From Rachycentron canadum (taxonomy: Eukaryota > Chordata > Actinopteri > Carangiformes > Rachycentridae), in assembly GCA_038496675.1 (NCBI GenBank), contig CM076668.1, positions 259,807-323,806 on the forward strand: a stretch of DNA of 64,000 bases, written 5' to 3'. A model generated the notes under the pieces. That model was not told the origin of the DNA and made no database searches. It saw only the letters and a program-made list of their open reading frames with translations. Made by a program: the position numbers and the translations under genes. Positions 1-13,180 of the stretch are shown here, piece by piece; within the stretch, counting starts at the first letter, position 1; each line of letters opens with the position of its first letter.

Positions 1-1195
1 GACAGGACTGAGGACAGGACTGAGGACAGGACTGAGGACATGACTGAGGACAGGACTAAAGACAGGGCTGAAAACAGGACTGAAGACTGGGCTAAAGGCA
101 GGACTGGGGACAGGACTGAAGACAGGGCTTAGAGCAGGACTGTTAACAGGGCTGAGGACAGGACCAAAGACAGGGCTGAAAACAGGACTGAACACTGGGC
201 TAAAAGCAGGACTGGGGACAGGACTGAATATAGGGCTGAAAACAGGACTGGGGACAGAACTGAAGACAGGGCTGAGGACAGGACAGAGGACTGGGCTGAA
301 AACAGGATTGGAGACTGTGCTAAAGGCAAGACTGGGGACAGGACTGAGGTACAGGGCTGAGGATAGGGCTGAATACAGGACTGAGGACAGGACTGTTAAC
401 AGAACTGAAGACAGGACAGAAGAAAGGGCTGAAAACAAGATGAAGACTGGGCTAAAGGCAGGACTGGGGACAGGACTGAAGACACGACTGAGAACAGGAC
501 TGGGCACAGGACTGGGCACAGGACTGAAGAAAAGGCTGAAAACAGGACTGAAGACTGGGCTAAAGGCAGGACTGGGGACAGGACTGAGGACAGGACCAAA
601 GACAGGGCTAAAGACAGGACTAAAGACAGGGCTGAAAACAGGACTGAACACTGGGCTAAAAGCAGGACTGGGGACAGGACTGAGTATAGGGCTGAAAACA
701 GGACTGGGGACAGAACTGAAGACAGGGCTAAAGACAGGGCTGAGGACAGGACGGAGGACTGGGCTGAAAACAGGATTGGAGACTGTGCTAAAGGCAGGAC
801 TGGGGACAGGACTGAGGTACAGGGCTGAGGGTAGGGCTGAATACAGGACTGAGGACAGGACTGTTAACAGAACTGAAGACAGGACAGAAGAAAGGGCTGA
901 AAACAAGATGAAGACTGAAGACTGGGCTAAAGGCAGGACTGGGGACAGGACTGAAGACACGACTTAGTACAGGACTAAAGACAGGACTAAAGACAGGGCT
1001 GAGGACAGGACTGAAGACAGGACTGGGCACAGGACTGAAGAAAAGGCTGAAAACAGGACTGAACACCGGCCTAAAGACAGGACTGAAGACAGGAATGAGG
1101 ACAGGACTGGGCACAGGACTGAAGAAAAGGCTGAAAACAGGACTGAACACCGGGCTAAAGACAGGACTGAAGACAGGACTGAGGACAGGGCTTTA
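1..1195. repeat. 12-bp minisatellite with 468-bp higher-order period
   Basis: The stretch is built from variants of a 12-base unit of the form GACAGGACTGAR (also GACAGGGCTGAA, AAGGCAGGACTG). A larger block repeats: the GATTGGAGACTGTGCTAAAG segment near 306 recurs near 774, an offset of 468 = 39 units, and the segment near 181-300 recurs near 637-760. A shorter duplicated block, offset about 84 bp, occurs near 1,020 and 1,104. Because 12 is a multiple of 3 the array stays open for 219 codons on the + strand (308-967) as a Thr-Gly-Leu-Lys-like repeat; I treat that as a by-product. The array runs off the left edge, so its full size is unknown. Confidence 0.95.
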
Positions 1196-2548
1196 AAATC
1201 AGGACAAAGTAAGTTAGACAACGTAACAGTTGTGTAGGAGCAGATTCACAACCCACTGGATGAGACCTAAATCAGAATGTTCTTGGCTGAGACATCTCTG
1301 GTGTTTCCTGGGTCCTGCAGGATTACTCCTTACTTTCTGCTCACAGGGCATTGCACCATCCTGAGGTTACATTGTATAAAACAATATTGTTTGAATTGTG
1401 TGTTCTCTGAGGACAAATATGTGAAACTCCTGTTTGTCTGAGGTCTGATTTGCATGTGCTGCTGGTCCTCGGACATAAAGCCAACATTATTCCCTGGCTG
1501 TTTAAAATGTGCATGACTGACATTGCAGAGAAGTCAAGCAAGCTTCATCATGCCGTGCTCACAGCCACAGCCAAAGGCCTCAGAATGAAGCAAGTGATTC
1601 TCTGTCTCTGCAAAATTTGCATAGCAATACACAAACAAATACACATACAAACACACATGTTCAGATTGGTGAGACACATATATACTTATATACAAACACA
1701 GACATGCACACAGGTGCATATGCACACATGCAAGTATGCACGAATATAAAGTGTGACTGCAATTGCATGCACACACACGTAGACACACAAATTCCTCTGT
1801 CTTCTGGAATCGGCATATTGAGACAATGAGACAATGATAACAGCTGCTTACGGATCACTTAGTGCGAGCAGTCAACGTGGCCTTTGTGTTCAGTCAATAC
1901 GCAGCCTGTTCTCCATCATCAGAGTTGTCATTATTTCGCGATGCGTTCCACTGTAGAGAATATGAGTCTTTTATTTGTTGCCCCCTGTGGCCTCATTGAA
2001 TCAGGCCATCACTGAGAATGAAGCCAACTCTGTTGTCCATCAAAGAAAGCTAACAACCCGGGCCAAAGATGAAAATTCATTAGCTGTCAGGAAAAATGTC
2101 TGCATAACTTGAGTGGAAGCAGCAGGAGACGATGCAATGCTAATGTTTGTTCTCTCCATCAAAAAGCTGCTTTCTCCCGTCAGGTTCTGTGGAGAGTTCA
2201 TAGGTTCATCTTGGAAACGTGAGCCCACACCACCGTCACAGTCATGAGATCTCCAGTGTTTGTTCTGAATATGGTAAAGATGCATGTTACACAAAGGTTT
2301 CTGTATGAGCTCTTCATGCACGTGTCGTGGGTTCATCATAACATACAGTTAGTGGATATTTTTGTGTTAATTTCAGTCAATTAATTGACATTGAATGATG
2401 TTTTTACATATAATGTCATAGTATGTGCAGAGACATAGTATGTCATAGTATGTGCAGAGACAGGTCAGGAGCTTCAGTTCATGTTCACATCGAACATTAA
2501 TGACTTCAGTAATTTTGACATGGTTGGTGTCAGACTGAGTGTTTCTAA
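1196..2548. other. Non-genic stretch, no gene seen
   Basis: I see no exon-like conservation here. The only structure is an imperfect CA-rich patch at about 1,620-1,790 that opens short spurious frames on both strands. Confidence 0.6.
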
Positions 2549-2618
2549 GAGTTTGTGTTGTCAGGCTGCCGCTCCCCAGCCTGTACCCTCAACCTTTCCC
2601 TTTAAAGTGTGACTCACT
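2549..2618 (+). repeat. 70-bp repeat, inverted partner at 7,168-7,237
   Basis: The reverse complement of this stretch matches 7,168-7,237 with about 8 mismatches in 70 positions by eye. It carries an AP-1-like TGAGTCA core on the minus strand. It abuts the truncated end of the Tc1-like element that follows. I do not recognise the repeat family. Confidence 0.8.
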
Positions 2619-3588
2619 TCTGCAGGTCCAGAAGCAGAAAAGCAGCCCCAGACCTTCACATTTCCACCACCATCCTTCACTGTTGGGAGGAGGTTCTTTA
2701 CTTCATATGCAGTGTTGGCTTTTCTCCAAAAATGTTGGTTTTTTTGATTGTGACCAAATAATTCTATTTTGGACTTGTCTGTCCAGGGAATGGACTTCCA
2801 GAAGGCCTCTGGTTTGTCGGAGTGCTCTCTGGCAAAGTTGAAACGGAAAGCTTTGTTCTTTTTTTAAGGCTTCCTTCTAGGAACCCTCCCATGGCTATTC
2901 AATTTTCATCTGATTGCAGACACATGCACATTTGTCCCAGATGCTACGAGAGAGGTCTGCAACTCTCTAGAGGTGATGTGTGGGTTGGCCTTCACCTGAT
3001 TTATTATTTTTCTGGTGCTTCTGGGTGATAGTTTTGATGGGTATCCACTTCTAGGCAGAGTTTTTGTCATGTTGAAGGCCCTCCATTTGTAAATTATTTG
3101 TCTTACAGTGGATGGATGGAGCTGGAATCTTTTGGAGATGGTCTTATATCCCTCCCCAGACTGAAGGGCTGTCACTACCCTCTTCTTCATGTCCTCAGAT
3201 ATCTCCTTTGCTCTCGGCATTGTTGATTTATATGGGACCACAGTGGTTTAGTTGGTTTCCTCTCTCTTTTAATTAGTGCAGGCCAAGCCCTTTCCCAAGG
3301 ATGTCTCATTTCATTGGTCTGCACCCAAATGTGTTTCACCTGAGTTACCTGCTTGACTTAACCAATGCAGCTGGGGGTTCACTTACTTTTGCACATACAA
3401 TAATTCCATGTTTCATGTAGTTTTTGGGCTACTTACACAAGTCCCACTAAACAAGTACATGCAATTGATAAACATATATCTGACATTTCATACATAAAAA
3501 CTGGTGATGTAAAATAAGAAAATCATGGTAAAACAACAGAAACACCTAAACTGCTCAAGGGGTTCACATACTTTCAAGCAGCACTGTA
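2619..3588 (-). mobile_element. Tc1-like DNA transposon, truncated
   Basis: The minus strand reads a Tc1-type transposase amino terminus from about 3,220 down to 2,906. It starts MPRAKEISEDMKKRVV and has the paired-like helix-turn-helix followed by a second HTH region. Further down (about 2,900-2,650) broken frames resemble the start of the DDE catalytic domain and the PTVK-x-GGG segment. The right terminus is at 3,588, where the sequence outward ends in a GCACTGTA-type inverted repeat tip. The carboxyl half and left terminus are missing, so the copy is dead. This is a non-viral element; I infer no host function. Confidence 0.85.
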
Positions 3589-6500
3589 TGCTGGAGTTGG
3601 AGTGTGTGTTGGGATCTGCTCTCTATGAATGGGTCTCATCAAATCTAGTGGGTTTTGTTGGCAGGACATCTACTATCTTATCTAGCAACCCACCCTTCAT
3701 CACACACACACACACATGCACACGTACACACACAGCATTGTGTTCTCTGTGTCTTTTATGGTTGGGCTGCAGAGCATGACCGCCCAGCTGAGATCTCTGG
3801 ATTAGGAGTGATGACAGGCAATGTTGAACACACACATACACGCACACACAAACAAGACCTCATCATCTTGATTAAATAGTAAATACTCCATAGACAGTTG
3901 AATAATTAATTGTGGAATTCAACATGAACATGAGTCTGACCTGCAGGTTGAGTGTGTTCAGTGACAGTAGACCTAAACCACTCCAGTACTGCTGTGTGTA
4001 TAGAGCTATACAGAGCTGTGTGTGAGTGCAACAACACCAGGGCTTTGGCAGGCTCTTTCACCTGGAGTGGACACAGTTTGCCAAAGCCATGTGTGTGTGT
4101 TGGATGTGTTCAGCACTCACAGCAGTGGGCTGAGGAATGTTTTTTTTTTTAATCTACTGTGTGTCTGAATCAGTCAGTGCTGAGACATATAGCTGCAGCA
4201 GTCTAGTGATGTGTTACCTGCGTGCTCTTCTTTCTTGGCCTATAATGAGTCTGTACTGTTGGGTGTATTGCCCCCTGTGACACACACTCCAGACAGAAAC
4301 ACTGGTTTGTGAAAAAACATCTCCACACCTAAAACTGATGATGAAACATCTCTATCACCCAGGGCAAAGAGGAGCATGAGTAAAGTGTAAAACAATGGGG
4401 TGGAACCAGGTCATTTGTCACGGCTGCTACTGCTTGATAGAAACTATTACCTTTGTATAAGCTGTCTGACTCCATGTGCACTGTTTACCTGCAGTGTTGT
4501 GATGGACTGAGCAGTTTATTGAATGATTAGGGGCTCTCTTCATAACCCCCTCAGACATGAACTTCAAATGTGATAACAGCCCCCAGGTTTCTCTTATGAA
4601 GACAACTGGATCTGTCTTTGTGTGACTGGACATCTCACATACGTTCATGAAGAAGAGCTTTTCCAGGTCAGATCATTGGTTGGACAGAAAGTTGTATGTT
4701 CTTGAAGGAGTCAAACACCTACAGGGTAAAAAAGTTAAGCCTGAATCTACATTCCTGATGGACGCCATATTCATTTTAACTTTGTGGACCCAGACACAGA
4801 GCTGGGCTTTGAAACATTTTTGAGAGTTGCATCTTGGTTATCTTGATACATGAATACATGTATGTGTGTTTTCAGGTGTGTTGATCTAGACACAGATTCT
4901 TTGTGATATGGAACTAAAAGGCTTGTCTGGACGGAGATGGTTTTGAATGTAGTCTGAGTCTCTGCAGCAACTGCACTATGAGAGCCACACTCTGTTGGCA
5001 GGTTACTTTTCTTCATGATGAGAAATACAGTGTTTACATTACAAAATAATCTGCCAGGCATGTGTTGTCTGTGCTTTCCAGATGACATCAGGTTGCAGGA
5101 AAAATTAAGTCAGACTAAATTTTTAATCCCAGACGAAGGTACATTGTTCCATCAGAAGCGTCTGTGTTGACAACCCCACTGCATTTTCACCAGCAGCCTT
5201 TCAGTAGTTAACACAGTAGTTAAGAAGAGAATGGGGGAGGTCTGACATCCCCTACTGTAGCCACAGCAGAAGTTCCCATTGCTATGCTAATGCTCATCAG
5301 CTTCAGCTGCCAGAGGCTCTTCTCTCTCAACCTTTACACTGGGCCTTTCTAGCTTTACTATCTACAAACACAGCTGCATACTGTACCTGACACATCTCAA
5401 ATGTAATACTTATCCTTGACCTTTGACCTCTCACATTTTGAGCAACTGAATTGGTAGATATATGTGACACTGGTTAGAAGGATGACTAAATGAAAATTGC
5501 TTCAACCATATTGTACTTTCATTATATTCATTCATTTGCTTCTACTGGAAAGGGTTGAGCTCCACCACACACAAACTCTGCTACACAATGCTTGTTGTGT
5601 CTATTACCGTTTGTCCAAAAAGCTCGATTCTGTGGACTCATACATGTGTTTTTCATATCAAAGTCAGAGAAACAAAGTTCACCCAAAACACTGAACAGAA
5701 ACATCACCCACAAAACTTAGCCTATGTTCAGTAAAGAAATGCATAGAATTGAAATAGGTTTGTTACCTGTCACAAGTTGTGTCTTAAGCTACAGATGTTG
5801 AAACACTCGTATTCGTACAGTTGGTCATTATGTCAGAGAAGGTCTCAGCTTTGTCGCAGGGAGGAGGCCTAATTTTACAGGATCTTTTAAGGAACCCCAA
5901 GTTGATCAGAGCTCCCCTCACATGGAATAGAGAGTTGATACTACTGGAACTTGAGGAGGGGGTTGGTGTGTGGGGGCAGGAAGGACATACCTCCTCCCAC
6001 CTTCTTTCCCCACCCCCCAGCCAGCCCTTTTGTTCCCTGATGATGTATGAGACAGCATCTCCCTTGGAGTACCACAGGAACATGACAGTGGAGCAACAAC
6101 ACTGTCCCATAATGGAGACTGATGGGACAGCTCTCGCTCTTTTCACTTTGTCCACTACTAAGATTGAGTTGCCGTGGCACTCCAGGCTCCGACAGGGCTC
6201 TCGTAAGAGAAGACTCAACCTGACGGCAGCTCACGTCTGTCAGTTGCACTGGGTCCTGCCATGGCCTGACAAGTGGATGGATGGATGAATGATAGATTAG
6301 AGGATGGAGGAGTGGATGGATGGAAGGGGGACCTGCGCAGGTCTTTGTGGGCTGGGTAATAGTGGAGAGGAGGTGAGGGATCCCTGGTCCTCTGGTTCCT
6401 GTTGGACATTCCTGAGATAACTGAGCCTTTAAAAAGCATCAGCTGAGGCTGGTTTGAATACTAGGTGAAGCTGTCACCCTGAAAAAGATCAGGTCAAAGA

Positions 6501-6639
6501 TCAGCAAATCCCTCAGCAGTAACATTAGAATATAGCAAACATTCAGAAATATGAATAAGAACACCATACTAGCACTGCAAAGTTCTTTCCTTTGCATATT
6601 CATGAAGCCCAAGCTGGGGGGTGGGGAGGGGACCTCAGC
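3589..6639. other. Non-genic stretch, no gene seen
   Basis: No conserved exon was recognised. There are short CA runs near 3,703-3,735 and 3,832-3,850 and a GGATGGATGG patch near 6,270-6,325. A 155-codon open frame at 5,821-6,288 (+) has no recognised motif, no convincing splice context and no low-complexity explanation; I leave it unannotated but list it as an observation. Confidence 0.55.
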
Positions 6640-6860
6640 AGAAATCCAGACTCATCAGACCAGGCCATGTTTTCCAGTCTTCAGTGGTCCAGTGTTGTTG
6701 AACCTGTGTCCACTGCAGCCTCATATCAGGCTGACAGGAAGTGGAACCTGACATGGTCTCTGAGTGATCATAGTCTTTCCTGTCAACTCCAATCAACCTG
6801 ACAATTCTTTTCTAACCTCTGACCTCTCCCATCAACACAGAGTTGCTTCTCATTGAGTTT
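6640..6860 (-). mobile_element. Degenerate DNA-transposon remnant (probable Tc1/mariner type)
   Basis: The + strand run beginning GACTCATCAGACCAGGCCATG and continuing through CACTGCAGCCTCATATCAGGCTGACAGGAAGTGG-like sequence resembles the reverse complement of the transposase region of a common fish DNA transposon, as I remember it. There is no intact reading frame and no terminal repeats were found. The family is uncertain. Confidence 0.4.
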
Positions 6861-7167
6861 AGTCATCTCACAAATATAGAGTTGTTTTCTATTCTATTTG
6901 CATTTAGAAATGTTAATAGGCAATGACAGTAATTTTTATAATCTGTCCTGTTGTCATGGCAGTTTTCAAACAGACACAAAGCCAGGAGATCACCAAAGTT
7001 ATGGAGATTCATCCTCTGGGACCATGACTGTCTGGACATTACATCTGGCTCAGTAGCCAGAGTTGCTCCTGTGGAGGTTATTTGAACACCATGAAGGAGA
7101 CGTTGGCCCTTCCATGGCTCTGGTCTGGCCCCAGTGAGCTGGTGACAGGAGAGACCGGTGACCCAGC

Positions 7168-7237
7168 AGTGAGTCACACTTTAAAGGGAGAGGACGAGGG
7201 TACAGACTGGAGAGCGGTGGCCTAACAACACAAACTC
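7168..7237 (-). repeat. 70-bp repeat, inverted partner of 2,549-2,618
   Basis: It begins AGTGAGTCACACTTTAAAGG and ends ACAACACAAACTC. It matches the reverse complement of 2,549-2,618, about 4.6 kb away. The similarity stops sharply at both ends, as expected for a small dispersed repeat. Confidence 0.8.
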
Positions 7238-7679
7238 AACATTTGCTGTGATGGTCTAAACTCATGGCCCAGGGGATTGTTAAAAACATCTAAACAACCA
7301 TAATGTTCAAGCTCTAGAGGGAAAATGAGGAATATGATGAACCTTAGAATAGAGAAACAGGAGAAAACAAGTGACATAGAAACGAGCTTCATAGAGGGAG
7401 AGAAAGCACATTAGGTGTCTCTAAGTCAGCTTGTTTAGATGCTGCGTGTGTGTGTGTGTGTGTGTATGTATCTGGACAGATCATGACTCACACAGGAAAT
7501 AGATATCATGATCTTTCAGAGGCTCAATTATTAAATGGATAATACTGTGTAATATAAGAATAATGTCCTGACACACATGCACACAAAAGTCTGTGATGAA
7601 TCATTTCCTGTGATCACAACAATATAGTCAGTACACGATAAATCTATAAGTAGAGAACAAGGCAGCCTGTGGAGCCTGA
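7238..7679. other. Non-genic stretch with a short GT run
   Basis: A (GT)n run of about 20 bp lies at 7,446-7,466. Nothing else was recognised. Confidence 0.6.
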
Positions 7680-8195
7680 CAACCACCACCACTATGACTA
7701 CTACAACTACTACCACGAGTACTACGACCACTACTACCGCCACCACTACTACTACTACCACCACCATTACTACTACTACCACTACTACTGCAACCACGAC
7801 GAGTACTACAGCTACTAATACTACGAACACTACTACCACGAGTACTACTACGACTACTACTACTAACACTACCCCCACTACTAATACTACTACTACCACT
7901 AGTACTACTACTAATACTACTACCACGACTACTACTTTGACTACTACCACTAACACTACCAACACCATCACTACTACTAATACTACTACTAACACTACCA
8001 CCACGACTGCTACTACTACTAAAACTACTAATGCTACCACTACGACCACTACTACTATTACTACTACAACTAATACTACTGCTGCTACTAATTATAATTT
8101 TACTACTATGACTACTCCTACTACTACTAATACAACAACAACTACTACTTCTGCTCATAAATACTATTCCTAATACTATTACTACTACTAATACC
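7680..8195. repeat. ACT/AGT trinucleotide satellite, about 500 bp
   Basis: This is an imperfect array of ACT, ACC, ACG and AAT triplets in one register. Frames through it read as almost pure Thr on the + strand (7,694-8,173) and as poly-Ser or poly-Val on the minus strand. The register is kept for about 170 triplets with substitutions mainly at the third base of each ACN triplet. I regard the long open frames as artefacts of the triplet repeat. Confidence 0.95.
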
Positions 8196-8530
8196 CTACA
8201 ACCAACCCTAAGCCCCAGAAGGGGTCATCTTAGTCAGGCTCTGTTCTGGCTCCACAGTGGTGGGATGAGCTTCCCACTGAAAACAGGACACTGGAGTCAC
8301 TGCACCTTTTCTGCCTTAGGCTAAACACCCACCTGTAAGTCTACAGCTCAACCCTGTCCAGACTTGTATCTCATATCTAAAAATTATTGAAGTGCTTGTA
8401 GCTGTGAAATTAGTTGCTTAAAAGTTTCTTAAGAGTCAGATACTTAAAAGCAATACACACATTTTTGATGATATTGCTGATGATAGCTGTTTCTCCTATT
8501 TTAAGTTGCTTTGGACAAAAGCTTGTGAAT

Positions 8531-8770
8531 GTGGCACCGTGGTGCAGTGATTAGCACTGTTGCCTCAAAGCAAAAAGAAGGTTCTGTGTTCGAATTCCCA
8601 TTCCCCCACAGTCTAAAGACATTTACATAAGGTTAACTGGTGACTCTGAATTGCCTGTAGGTGACCTGTCCTGTTGTACCCCGCCCTCATAAGGTCAGCT
8701 TGAATTAGCCCCCAAAGTCCCTGCACAGATAAGCAGTATGTGGGGTCTGTCCCTGGGATTATGTGCTAGT
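8531..8770 (+). mobile_element. tRNA-derived SINE
   Basis: The head reads GGCACCGTGGTGCAGTGATT, with an A-box-like TGGTGCAGTGA, followed about 50 bp on by a B-box-like GTTCGAATTCC. The body contains CACAGTCTAAAGACAT and TTAACTGGTGACTCTGAATT, which I recognise as typical of a very common teleost SINE with internal RNA polymerase III promoter elements. The copy is internally shortened. Confidence 0.75.
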
Positions 8771-9302
8771 CAGATCATTTTGGTTAACATACCATCCATC
8801 AAGCAGCAGTTGATCAGGCACAAGGGAATGTAGGCAGTACTTGGACTTCTCTCCCAAGCTTATTCCTCACAAAACAGTTTCACCCATGTGTCCAACCAGA
8901 TGCATCACATAAGCTTTCAAAAAAGACTGTTTGAAGGCATGCACATCTGCATTTGTACAATTCATTGCATCAAAGCTACATGCAAAGGATTTGGAGAGAG
9001 CGATCAGAGTGGTCGCAGCTTAGTTGCACAAACTCTTTTATTCACATGAATTTTAAATGGAGAGTGAGAGCATTCCCCTCCTGAAAATAAACATGAGGGT
9101 ATTTCAAGAAGCTGATTCAGACTTCATTGGGGTTGCACTGTACAATGCCCAGCTGAAATTCTTTCACAATGGCTGAGACTGCTGACATTAACAAACAGCA
9201 CAGATACAAACCTGTACATTGCTGTCTGTTTTATCCAGAGTCAGTGTAACAGGACCCTGCATAAATCAGAGGGTCTGAGAACATGAGCTACATCAAACTA
9301 CT

Positions 9303-9355
<53 letters not shown>

Positions 9356-12300
9356 ATGAGGGGAATCACAGAGCAAAACAAGGAAGTGAAAGCCACTGAT
9401 GAAGGCCAGCTCATAGTTCATGGCTGATTGACACGATCTTGCTCTCTTAGTTTGTGTGTAGGTGGATGTATGTGTGTGAGTGCAGATTTTGAAAGTCATG
9501 CTGCTAAACGTAGTCTCCAAATCCCACCACTCCATGACATGTTCACCTTGGTCAGATGTGTGGGAGAACAGATTGTTGGTAGAAACAAGGAGGAAGTTTG
9601 TCCAAACAATGACTGTGATGTTGAGCAGCGTTGTAGCTCTGTCCATCCAACCAACCACCAAACCTTAACATATAAATCAGAAGGCAAAGCTGAATTATAA
9701 AGCAGTAGAACATGCAACTGCTCCCTCAGGAGCCTGAAGACTCAATTTTCACTCAGTAATAATTTGTGATGATGAAATTAATGGCTAATTTCTTGGTTAA
9801 CTGTTCCATTCTGCTGGGGGGGGTTAGGAATTGGGGAGGAAGATTTTTTTTGGTTTGTTTTTGTTTTTTTGTTTTTTATCACTTTCATCAATATTGCAGG
9901 AAATGTTGTTTTTCACCTGGGGGAGATACATACTCTATTGACTGTCATTCTAGTTGGCATTTCAAGTTGACCAGCATGTGACTTTAAAAATATAACAGTA
10001 TGAAGCTTCTTCAATTAGCAATGGATGGCTCAGTGTTAGTGCTACAACATTCAAAATACAAAGATATTCATTGCCATATGGAGAATGACACATGATTATC
10101 TTTGTTGGGAATTTCCCTAACCATTTAAAGCAACACCTTATTTTGAAACAGACAGTCCACCCGTGGTTGGCACTGCCACACACTCCATGTGTATGCTGTT
10201 CAAATGCCAACAGGCTCAGTGATGTGGAAATATTGTCTCTGGGTCTGTTATGGTCTCATTCATCTCCCTTGTTTTCTTCAGGCTGATGATAACATCAGGT
10301 CCACAGCACTAAAGCACAGATCATTCAAAGTCCACAGCTCCCACAGTGGACCATTCATCAGCTCTCTGTGTGTGTCTGTGTGTGTCAGTGTGTGTGTGTG
10401 TGTGTCTGTCTGCGTATGTTTGTGTATATGTGTGTGGGCGTGTGTGTGTGTGTCTGTCTGTCTGTCTGTATTTGTGTCTCCTGGATGGAACAGGCTATAA
10501 GAACAAAGGTGGTGGTTGGATGACACATGCCCCACCCCTCAGATCTGCCAATCATCTGTTGATAGGATACAGCTGACAGGATGAATGTTGTTGCACTGAT
10601 GCGGGAGCCCAGTTGAGGTTGTGACAGTTGTGTAGTGAAACCTTGTGTATGTTCTAGATGTGTTACAGAGGATCGTTGGTATAACCTGTGGCTGGTCTGA
10701 TGATCTTATGAATATGAGCGTGGAGATAAATCACAGTGCACAGCAGACAACAGGAGCTTTAACCAGACATATTCTCCCATTCTAGTAGCTGTGTGCTGCT
10801 CTATAAAGACACATCAGTGCTTCAAGCTAAATGCTAATTTCACTTCACATGCTGTCATTAACATTGGCTGTTTCTGCACATGTGGTAGACTATTGAATTT
10901 TAATGTCTTTAAGGCTCCTCATACACACAAACAAGATATTTATTTGAATATTATAACATTCCATTAAAATAACTAAGTGAATTACTTCTTCAGTAATTTT
11001 TTTCTGTTTTATCACAAGAATGAACCTTTAATGAAGAATGAACTGACCAGTCACATGAACAGTTCTCAGTTCTCATGTCTCCACATTATTCACTAATTTG
11101 GTATGTACATTTCACCAGTGAGCTCTGACCCTGTGTCTCGGTCCTCACTGGATGTGGAAGTCAGTGTCACTGAACTCACAATTTAATTTTTTGACAAAAA
11201 AGTCCTATATCATGTCCCACATCCCAAGTCATTCAATAAATCAGCACCTTGTATAACAGTTTGATAAAGGTGGACTGTTTGTGTATTTGAATCTTGTGTT
11301 TCTGAACCACCACAGCTCACACTCAAACTCAATGCTGCCATGACAACCCATATTTCAACTTCAGGTACACAATCCTCATCCATTGCTTATGTGTAAAGAT
11401 CATTTTTCAAATTCAACCAGTCATGTCACAGCTAATAAACATATTGTGTGGTATATTATGATTTTTCGTTGAAATTGAAAACCCATATCTTCAAAAACAC
11501 ATCAAGAGAAGGGAGAGTTTCTGAATGTGACAGAACTGAAGATCACTGCCACGCAGTCAGTCCCTGATGCACTGGTCCTGTGTCATGATCATGTTTTCAG
11601 GTCAAACATCAGGTGGAGCAAACCAGATGATGATGATAGCAGTATGTATGTTATTAGGAGGAAGGTGAAAATGGATTATCCAAGGGACTAGAAGATGTTA
11701 AAGAGAGGTAAATCAAAGGCTCTGAAATCCAGGAGGGCATCTCAGCTTTTATTGGCCTCTTTATAACCAGATGCTAATGTTGACAATCATGGTAAGTGAC
11801 AGTAAAGACGATGAGGATACTGATGATGATGCAGAGTGTAACCAGGATGGTAAGATGTAAAATAAAGGACTTGGACTGTGGTCAGGTTTTGCTTTGTTTG
11901 GTTGTCCTTCAAAAAGTGGACATGTTTTTAAAGGCCAGTGTAATTACTGTTTCATATTGTTGCTGTGTGACATTATTACATCTCAGGGATGATTATTCAG
12001 CTGTGGTTCTGAGTCCTGCTCAGGAATGTGAACTGTGTGCTGGTACCACCAAGTGGTACAGAGTGTTTATTGCAGCTCTGAAGAATCAGGTTCAGTGCTG
12101 TCAATGTTTGTACTTCTATAAATTAAAAGAATGTGGGTTCAAGGTGGCATATTGTGTCATGCCTGCTCTGGCTCAGGCCCTGTGAAGGGCCAACCAGCTG
12201 ACCACTGGGCATTAAACAGTCACATAAGGAGTTTAAAAACATTTCACCACAGAAAATCTCTTTCCTTTTCATTTCATTCTCCTTGTGACTCTTCTCTTTC

Positions 12301-13180
12301 ATCAGTAAATTGAAATCATTGGCATCACCTGAGCTCCTCCTTCATCATCAATGTCTGGTACACTATCCACATTGCTGCACTAATCCTCCTGTCTATTTTA
12401 AGCTCCAGATTCATGAACAAGATCTGGAGACCTGTGGTAGAGTCCCACACCCACTGAAAACCTACATGACATTATGCTGAGAATACAGCCACACCTCTCC
12501 CCTGGGGAATACAGTCAAGTCTTCAGTGAACTGATGCCACGATGCTTGAGAGCCTGAGAAATTATTTTCTCATGCTTCTGGTTATGAGCATCCACAACCT
12601 TTCTTTATTATATAAGGTATGTCGAAAAGATACCCTTTACATTGGGAAACACAAAAGTTCAGAAACTAGTGAGAAAAAAAACATTTAACAATAAATGAAA
12701 AAAAAAAAAGTTAAAAATAGGCCTGCCACAGTTTGAAAGAATGCTTACACAAATGGAACTTTTACCCCGCATCCTCCTCAATCAATCATCAAACTTCCCA
12801 AGATTAATACAGACAATACAAACTACACATGTAGAGACAACACAGTACTTGCCTTGTCTATGAGACAGCCTGGGACTCTGGAGATAATCATTTTAGAGGC
12901 TCAGCTCCCTCTTCCTGAATACTCTCATGTCGTCATTTCACTTGTGATTCCTGATTGGTTCTTATTTCCTGTGAGCAGTGGGTGGTGAAGGTTAAGCCAT
13001 GACTGTTTGTGGGAACAGGAAGCCCTATTGAATTGTACTTTGTTACTGTACTCATCTGTTGTGTGTTATTAATAAAGTTGTTTCAAAATAAAATAAATGA
13101 GACGAAACCATATGAAACAATGCCATGTTTGTATCACTCTCCCTGTCTCCATGGAGGGAGACACTGATGGGAACTTTACT
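8771..13180. other. Non-genic stretch, no gene seen
   Basis: No conserved coding exon was recognised. There is a TG microsatellite at 9,309-9,354, a TG-rich imperfect tract at about 10,366-10,475, and G- and T-rich patches near 9,815-9,880. The 129-codon frame at 11,796-12,185 shows no domain. Confidence 0.55.
9309..9354. repeat. (GT)n microsatellite
   Basis: A pure GT run of about 46 bp. Confidence 0.95.

Noticed and set aside
308..967. 219-codon + strand frame
   Set aside because: Entirely the 12-bp minisatellite; frame openness follows from a stop-free unit whose length is a multiple of 3.
7694..8173. 159-codon poly-Thr frame and minus-strand poly-Ser/Val frames
   Set aside because: Products of the ACT triplet array; no start context or non-repetitive flank.
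11796..12185. 129-codon + strand frame
   Set aside because: No motif, composition like surrounding DNA, no splice-site support.
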